The notes beneath the pieces are model-generated. The model saw only the letters and a program-made list of their open reading frames with translations, did not search any database and was not told the origin of the DNA. A DNA stretch of 64,000 nucleotides from Actinophytocola sp036402745. Lineage in GTDB: Bacteria; Actinomycetota; Actinomycetes; Mycobacteriales; Pseudonocardiaceae. Location of the stretch: assembly GCF_036402745.1 (NCBI RefSeq), contig NZ_DASWSJ010000087.1, positions 25,184-89,183 of the forward strand, written 5' to 3'. A program made the translations under genes and the position numbers. Each line of letters opens with the position of its first letter. The first letter of the stretch is position 1. Of the stretch, positions 59,526-64,000 are shown one piece after another.

Positions 59526-60398
59526 TCACCGCCGGTACGAACGCTGGTCCCCGTAGTCGGCGGCCGGTCGCGGGTCCGCGGCCGGCGCGCGGCGGGCGAG
59601 GAACGCGCCGACGATCACGAACACACCGCCGATGCCACACACCACCCACAGCACGATGGAGACCTTGCTGGTCAGCGCGTCGTAGAAGGGGCCGGCCAGC
59701 TCGGGGGACGGGCTCTTGGCGGTGACCTGGCTGCGCACGAGCCACTGGAACAGGATCACCAGGACCGTCACGAGGACGAGCCCGAACCCGGCGACCATCA
59801 GCGTCCGGCCACGACGGGCGGACAGGGCCACGCCCAGCACGATCAGGACGATCGAGGCGACGGGGAGCGCGACGCTGAGCTTCTCGAGCAGGTCGAACGC
59901 GGGCACCGCCTGGCGGACCGCCGACCCGGACACCACCTGGACCTTCGCGGCGACGTTCGGGATCTGGTCGGCCAGCGGCACCCCGTCGGCGACGAACCTC
60001 GCCTTCACGTCGGCCGCGAGCACGCCGAGGTCCAGGACGATCGCGTCACCGTTGACCGCGAGGCTGCCGGGCTCGTCCCGGAGCAGGGCCAGGAGCTGGG
60101 GGTGCACCTCCTTGTTGAGCGTGACCCACGCCGTCCGGAACTCGCCGCTGTCGACGAAGTTCGTGATGCTGCCGTTGACGAGTTGCCGCGCGGACGCCGG
60201 CACCTTGTCGTCGATCGCGGCCGACAGCTGGTCGGCGACGACCTTGCGGACGGCGGGCTCGTCGGCGAGCGGGGTGACCGCCGCGAGGTAGCTGTCCCGG
60301 TCGGTGACCTCCCCGACCAGCACGTACGCCGCGACCGCCGGTCCGGCGAGCAGGCATCCCAGCAACACGAGCACAGTGGCGAAACCGGTACGGAACAC
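59526..60398 (-). CDS. Integral membrane protein of unknown function
   Basis: A 290-residue protein with an N-terminal membrane segment (G-F-A-T-V-L-V-L-L-G-C-L-L-A-G), a soluble external domain (about 30-170) and three later hydrophobic segments (V-A-S-I-V-L-I-V-L-G, A-G-F-G-L-V-L-V-T-V-L, V-C-G-I-G-G-V-F-V-I-V-G), ending in an Arg/Pro-rich cytoplasmic tail. No recognisable enzyme motif. It is divergent from the dehydrogenase/epimerase pair. Confidence 0.8.
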   Translation of the reverse strand: MFRTGFATVLVLLGCLLAGPAVAAYVLVGEVTDRDSYLAAVTPLADEPAVRKVVADQLSAAIDDKVPASARQLVNGSITNFVDSGEFRTAWVTLNKEVHPQLLALLRDEPGSLAVNGDAIVLDLGVLAADVKARFVADGVPLADQIPNVAAKVQVVSGSAVRQAVPAFDLLEKLSVALPVASIVLIVLGVALSARRGRTLMVAGFGLVLVTVLVILFQWLVRSQVTAKSPSPELAGPFYDALTSKVSIVLWVVCGIGGVFVIVGAFLARRAPAADPRPAADYGDQRSYRR

Positions 60399-60516
60399 CG
60401 GCGCACCCTAGCGTCGCCGGCCGCCGCCGTGGGAGGCAGTGCGGCGAAGCGACCCACCACGAGTTGGGTAGTTTCGGGCGTCATCAGGCAGGACAGCCCG
60501 CAGCGAGGAGGCTCGA

Positions 60517-61572
60517 GTGGGCACGGTGGTGCAGTTCACCGGCGCACGCCACGTCGAGGTGGTGGAGGTCGAGGACGAGATCCTGCCGCCGGGGTCGCTC
60601 CGCGTCCGGACGCTGTACTCGGGCATCTCGGCCGGAACCGAGCTCACCGCCTACCGCGGCACGAACCCCTACCTCACCCGCGTCTGGGACGAGGAGCGGC
60701 GGCTGTTCGTGGACGGGCACACCGCCCCGAGCTACCCGCTGGCCGGCTGGGGATACTCCGAGGTCGGCGTGGTCACCGAGGTGTCCTCCGACGTCGTGGG
60801 CCAGCCCGGGGTGCCGGCCAAGGACGACGTCGTCTGGGGAATCTGGGGCCACCGCAGCGAAGCCGTCGTGCCTGCGTCCAAACTGGACGGTCGGGTCGTA
60901 CCCCGGGGGCTCGAGCCGCTGGCCGCCACGTTCGCGCGGGTCGGCGCGGTCGCCTTCAACGCCGTCCTCGCGGCGGAGGTGAACCTCGGCGAGACCGCGA
61001 CGGTGTTCGGCCAGGGCGTCATCGGGCTTCTCGCCACCCGGCTCGCCACGCTCGGCGGGGCGCGGGTTCTCGCCTGCGACACGATCCCGGCCCGGCTGGC
61101 GAAGGCGATCGACTTCGGTGCCGTGGCCGCCGTGGACGTCACCGCCGCCAGCGTGGCCGAGCTCGCCCGCTCGCTCACCGGCGGGCGCGGGGCGGACGTC
61201 GCGGTGGAGCTGAGCGGCAGCTCCCGCGCGCTGCACGAGGCCATCCGGTCGGTCGGCGTCGGCGGGCGGGTGGTGGCCGCGGGCTTCTACCAGGGCGAGG
61301 CCGTCGGGCTCCGGCTCGGCGAGGAGTTCCACCACAACCGGGTCGAGCTGGTCTGCTCGCAGATCGGCGGCCCGCCGGCGCGGCTGGCCGGCCGGTGGGA
61401 CCAGGATCGGATGAACCGCACCTTCCTGCGGCTGGCCGCCGACGGCGCGATCGACCCGGTCGCCCTCGTGACGCACCGCGTGCGCGTGGCCGACGTCGCG
61501 GCCGCCTACGAGCTGCTGGACCAGCGTCCGGCCGAGGCGCTGCAGGTGGTGCTCGACTACACGGAGGACTGA
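60517..61572 (+). CDS. Medium-chain dehydrogenase (YcjQ/BchC-like)
   Basis: A 351-residue MDR-family protein. The GroES-like N-terminus has S-G-I-S-A-G-T-E-L where canonical enzymes carry G-x-C-G-T-D, and the usual G-H-E is G-Y-S-E, so the catalytic zinc ligands are changed. The Rossmann half contains F-G-Q-G-V-I-G-L-L and a later G-S-S. GTG 60517 is 6 bp after GAGGAG. Together with the sugar epimerase-like gene directly downstream it resembles the YcjQ-YcjR pair of E. coli, where an NAD-dependent dehydrogenase oxidises C3 of a glycoside; a related role is inferred. Confidence 0.85.
   Translation: MGTVVQFTGARHVEVVEVEDEILPPGSLRVRTLYSGISAGTELTAYRGTNPYLTRVWDEERRLFVDGHTAPSYPLAGWGYSEVGVVTEVSSDVVGQPGVPAKDDVVWGIWGHRSEAVVPASKLDGRVVPRGLEPLAATFARVGAVAFNAVLAAEVNLGETATVFGQGVIGLLATRLATLGGARVLACDTIPARLAKAIDFGAVAAVDVTAASVAELARSLTGGRGADVAVELSGSSRALHEAIRSVGVGGRVVAAGFYQGEAVGLRLGEEFHHNRVELVCSQIGGPPARLAGRWDQDRMNRTFLRLAADGAIDPVALVTHRVRVADVAAAYELLDQRPAEALQVVLDYTED
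60875..60889. repeat. Dispersed motif CGTCC-AAACT-GGACG
   Basis: Copy in the dehydrogenase gene, 6-bp arms, with the rare Lys codon AAA. Confidence 0.5.
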
Positions 61573-62376
61573 GTGTTCGCCTTTGCCTGCCAGGAGCAGC
61601 TGCTGCCCGGCGAGGACCTCGAGTCGAAGTGGGCGTTCGCCACCGCGGCCGGGTACGACGCGATCGAGCTGCGCGGCAAGGGCGATCTCGCCCTTCAGCG
61701 GCGGTTGCCGGAGCTGCGCCGTGCGGCGGCACGCGGGGTCGTGATGCGCACGGTGTGCGTCGACATGCTCCACTTCTTCGGCGCGTTCGACGCGGAGCTG
61801 CGGGCCGACGCGGTCAGGCAGCTGCGGTCCCAGCTCTCGGTCATCGCCGAGCTGGGCGGGACGGGCGCGATGACGCCCGCGTCCTACGGCATGTTCTCGC
61901 GCCGGCTGCCGCCGTTCGAGCCGCCGCGCGGGGAGGCCGAGGACCGCGAGGTGCTGCTGGCCGGACTTGCCGAGCTGGGCGAGCACGCCGCCGCCGAGGG
62001 CGTGACGTTGTTCCTCGAGCCGCTCAACCGCTACGAGGACCACATGGTCAACCGGCTGGAGCAGGCGGCGAGCCTGATCGACGAGGCAGGCACGGGCTCG
62101 GTGCGCATCGGCGCCGACACCTACCACCTGAACATCGAGGAGGACGAGCCCGCCGACGCCCTCGTGAAGTTCGCCCGCTACCTCGGGCACGTGCAGGTGA
62201 GCGACTCCAACCGGCTGCAGCCGGGGGCGGGACACCTGGACTGGCCCGCTGTGCTCGGCGCGCTGACGGCGATCGGCTACGACGGCGATGTCGCGCTGGA
62301 GAGCCGGTTGCGCGGTGCGCCCACCGAGGCGGTCGCCTCGGTGCCGGCCTTCCTCCGGGCGAGGATGTCGAGGTAG
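61573..62376 (+). CDS. Sugar phosphate isomerase/epimerase family protein (YcjR-like)
   Basis: A 267-residue TIM-barrel protein of the xylose isomerase-like AP-endonuclease 2 superfamily. Metal ligands fit E-P-L-N-R-Y near residue 152, D-T-Y-H-L-N and Q-V-S-D-S-N-R; a last E is in A-L-E-S-R. GTG 61573 is directly after the dehydrogenase stop. In the YcjQ/YcjR model it epimerises a 3-keto-glycoside; the substrate here is unknown. Confidence 0.87.
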   Translation: MFAFACQEQLLPGEDLESKWAFATAAGYDAIELRGKGDLALQRRLPELRRAAARGVVMRTVCVDMLHFFGAFDAELRADAVRQLRSQLSVIAELGGTGAMTPASYGMFSRRLPPFEPPRGEAEDREVLLAGLAELGEHAAAEGVTLFLEPLNRYEDHMVNRLEQAASLIDEAGTGSVRIGADTYHLNIEEDEPADALVKFARYLGHVQVSDSNRLQPGAGHLDWPAVLGALTAIGYDGDVALESRLRGAPTEAVASVPAFLRARMSR

Positions 62377-62394
62377 CCCGCGCCCCTTGTTGCA

Positions 62395-62423
62395 GCTAGC
62401 AGGAACCGGCGAGTTCCGCTAGC
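62395..62423. terminator. Hairpin (GCTAGC-GGAAC arms) after the epimerase gene
   Basis: GCTAGC-A-GGAAC (62395-62406) pairs with GTTCC-GCTAGC (62413-62423) with a 6-nt loop and one bulged A. It may terminate the dehydrogenase/epimerase transcript. The remaining about 115 bp to the aquaporin start contains no gene. Confidence 0.6.
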
Positions 62424-62539
62424 CGGGGGGACGGATGGTCGCTGGCCGTGATGCCGGCCGGACCGGATGCGCGCGATTGTTGTGGGGCGCCAAAAGGAGC
62501 ACCTGGCGAGAAAGAGGCCCCGTAGCAAGGAGAACGCAC

Positions 62540-63241
62540 ATGGTTGACGTTATCGCGCGTCAAGGAACAGTTAACGCGAAAGCAGTGTCCGCCGCCCCGT
62601 GGGCGGTGTCGAGCCGGAAGTACGCCGTCGAGGCGATCGGGACGATCTTCCTTGTCTTCACGGTCGCCGTCAGCGGACTGACCCACAGCGTGTTCACCCC
62701 CCTCGCGGCCGGCGCGGTCCTGATGGTCATGATCTATGCGGGCGGGCACATCTCCGGCGGTCACTACAACCCCGCCGTCACCATGGCCGCGCTGGTGCGC
62801 CGCCGGATCGGGATCGCCGACGCGGCCGGGTACTGGGTCGCACAGCTCGCCGCCGGCGCGGTCGCCGCCGTGGTCGCGCACGCGGTCGTGGACCCCGCCG
62901 CGGTGACGGCCCTGCACCCGTCCGGGCACGCCCTCACCGCCGCCGCCGTGGTGGAGCTGCTGTTCACCTTCGCGCTCTGCTACGTGGTGCTGAACGTCGC
63001 CACCAGCAAGGACCAGCCGGTCAACTCCTACTACGGCCTGGCGATCGGGTTCACCGTCGCGGCCGGCGCCTTCGCGATCGGCGGGATCTCCGGCGGCATG
63101 TTCAACCCGGCCGTCGCGCTCGGCACCGCCACCGCGGGCCTGTTCGCGTGGCAGACGCTGTGGATCTACCTGGTCGTGCAGCTCGTCGCCGGCGCCCTCG
63201 CAGGCCTCGCGTTCCTCGCGCTCAACCCCGACGACAAGTGA
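62540..63241 (+). CDS. Aquaporin-family (MIP) channel
   Basis: A 233-residue channel with six membrane segments. Two NPA motifs are visible: H-Y-N-P-A-V-T (77-79) and M-F-N-P-A-V-A (189-191). The Arg that normally follows the second NPA is replaced by Val-Ala, so the selectivity filter is atypical. ATG 62540 is preceded by AAGGAG. The catalase gene follows 52 bp downstream; a hydrogen peroxide or small-solute role is inferred from the neighbour. Confidence 0.92.
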   Translation: MVDVIARQGTVNAKAVSAAPWAVSSRKYAVEAIGTIFLVFTVAVSGLTHSVFTPLAAGAVLMVMIYAGGHISGGHYNPAVTMAALVRRRIGIADAAGYWVAQLAAGAVAAVVAHAVVDPAAVTALHPSGHALTAAAVVELLFTFALCYVVLNVATSKDQPVNSYYGLAIGFTVAAGAFAIGGISGGMFNPAVALGTATAGLFAWQTLWIYLVVQLVAGALAGLAFLALNPDDK

Positions 63242-63293
63242 TCAGCGCGGCGACGCCGATCCACCAGCCGTAGCCACCCAAGGAGACACAACG

Positions 63294-64000
63294 ATGACCA
63301 GCACGCACCCCAAGCCGACGACGACCGATGCCGGCATCCCGGTCGAGAGCGACGAGCACTCGCTCACCGTCGGCCCGGACGGCCCGATCCTGCTGCAGGA
63401 CCACTACGCCATCGAGCAGATGGCCCAGTTCAACCGCGAGCGGGTGCCCGAGCGCCAGCCGCACGCGAAGGGCAGCGGCGCCTTCGGCCGGTTCGAGGTC
63501 ACGAACGACGTCAGCGCGTTCACCAAGGCCGCGGTGTTCCAGCCCGGCATCACGACCGACCTCGTGATCAGGTTCTCGACCGTGGCCGGCGAGCGTGGCA
63601 GCCCCGACACCTGGCGCGACCCCCGCGGCTTCGCGATCAAGTTCTACACGTCCGAGGGCAACTACGACATGGTCGGGAACGACACCCCGGTGTTCTTCCT
63701 CCGCGACCCCATGAAGTTCCAGCACTTCATCCGGTCGCAGAAGCGCCGCGCCGACAACAACCTGCGCGACCACGACATGCAGTGGGACTTCTGGACCCTG
63801 TCACCGGAATCGGCGCACCAGGTCACCTGGCTGATGGGTGACCGGGGCATCCCGCGGACCTGGCGGCACATGAACGGGTACAGCTCGCACACGTACATGT
63901 GGGTCAACGCCGGTGGTGAACGCTTCTGGGTGAAGTACCACTTCATCAGCGACCAGGGCATCGAATACCTCACGCAGGAGGAGGCGGACGCGCTCGCCTC
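63294..64000 (+). CDS. Catalase, 3' partial
   Basis: The first about 235 residues of a small-subunit heme catalase. The distal His is His57 in E-R-Q-P-H-A-K-G-S-G-A, and the distal Asn is Asn129 in M-V-G-N-D-T-P. R-F-S-T-V-A-G-E-R-G-S and D-P-R-G-F-A-I-K-F-Y are standard. It continues past the window end. ATG 63294 has AAGGAG about 9 bp upstream. It detoxifies hydrogen peroxide in the cytoplasm. Confidence 0.97.
   Translation, partial: MTSTHPKPTTTDAGIPVESDEHSLTVGPDGPILLQDHYAIEQMAQFNRERVPERQPHAKGSGAFGRFEVTNDVSAFTKAAVFQPGITTDLVIRFSTVAGERGSPDTWRDPRGFAIKFYTSEGNYDMVGNDTPVFFLRDPMKFQHFIRSQKRRADNNLRDHDMQWDFWTLSPESAHQVTWLMGDRGIPRTWRHMNGYSSHTYMWVNAGGERFWVKYHFISDQGIEYLTQEEADALA

Noticed and set aside
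1..64000. CRISPR array, tRNA, rRNA, insertion sequence or prophage
   Set aside because: Reading both strands gave no evenly spaced repeat-spacer pattern, no cloverleaf-like tRNA core, and no transposase or integrase motif.

Overview
The window is very GC-rich with strong third-position G/C bias, many GTG/TTG starts, frequent 4-bp ATGA/GTGA gene overlaps, actinobacterial two-component systems and many secreted Asp-box or lectin proteins. It reads as a chromosomal segment of a filamentous actinomycete, most likely Pseudonocardiales (Amycolatopsis-like). That is inference; there is no rRNA or marker gene to prove it. I see no tRNA, rRNA, CRISPR array, insertion sequence or phage gene.

Layout. 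1-5.4 kb: the end of a biosynthetic-type operon (FkbH-like HAD protein cut by the window edge, stand-alone acyl carrier protein, fused [2Fe-2S]/molybdopterin oxidoreductase, FAD subunit), then a DUF1707 protein. 6-10 kb: a 1306-residue secreted Asp-box propeller protein. 10-12.3 kb (minus): CPA1 antiporter with a C-terminal UBP zinc finger, and a YjbR-like protein. 12.4-16.1 kb (minus): ABC-2 exporter with NarL-type kinase/regulator, behind a striking palindromic operator. 16.3-21.4 kb (minus): OmpR-type regulator and kinase, DUF998 membrane protein, a transporter-glycosyltransferase fusion and a small membrane protein. 21.5-24.2 kb: small conserved proteins and a methyltransferase.

24.3-32.6 kb: carboxylate metabolism, with a glycolate/lactate oxidase-type GlcD-GlcF fusion, a glyoxylate aminotransferase, a MatC-like carrier, an IclR regulator, an enoyl-CoA hydratase and a CaiB/BaiF CoA transferase that has an IclR-type operator upstream. 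32.7-41.4 kb: secreted proteins (Asp-box sialidase-like protein, sugar dehydrogenase-PKD-CBM-lectin protein, ThuA-DUF1080-lectin protein, esterase) plus an AraC regulator. The middle pair suggests extracellular 3-keto-glycoside chemistry.

41.4-47.0 kb: a split NRPS-like cassette (A-T protein, two free condensation domains, MFS exporter). It converges on 47.0-57.3 kb: two CocE/NonD-type hydrolases flanking a Dpp/Opp-type importer and a LacI repressor, with a LacI-type operator in the divergent promoter. The importer's binding-protein gene has two rare TTA codons. 57.3-64 kb: AraC and LuxR regulators, a membrane protein, a YcjQ/YcjR-like dehydrogenase-epimerase pair, and an aquaporin next to a catalase that runs off the window.

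The most unexpected global signal is a dispersed short palindrome, GTCC-N5-GGAC. It occurs in unrelated genes, and within genes it is spelled with codons that are otherwise rare here.
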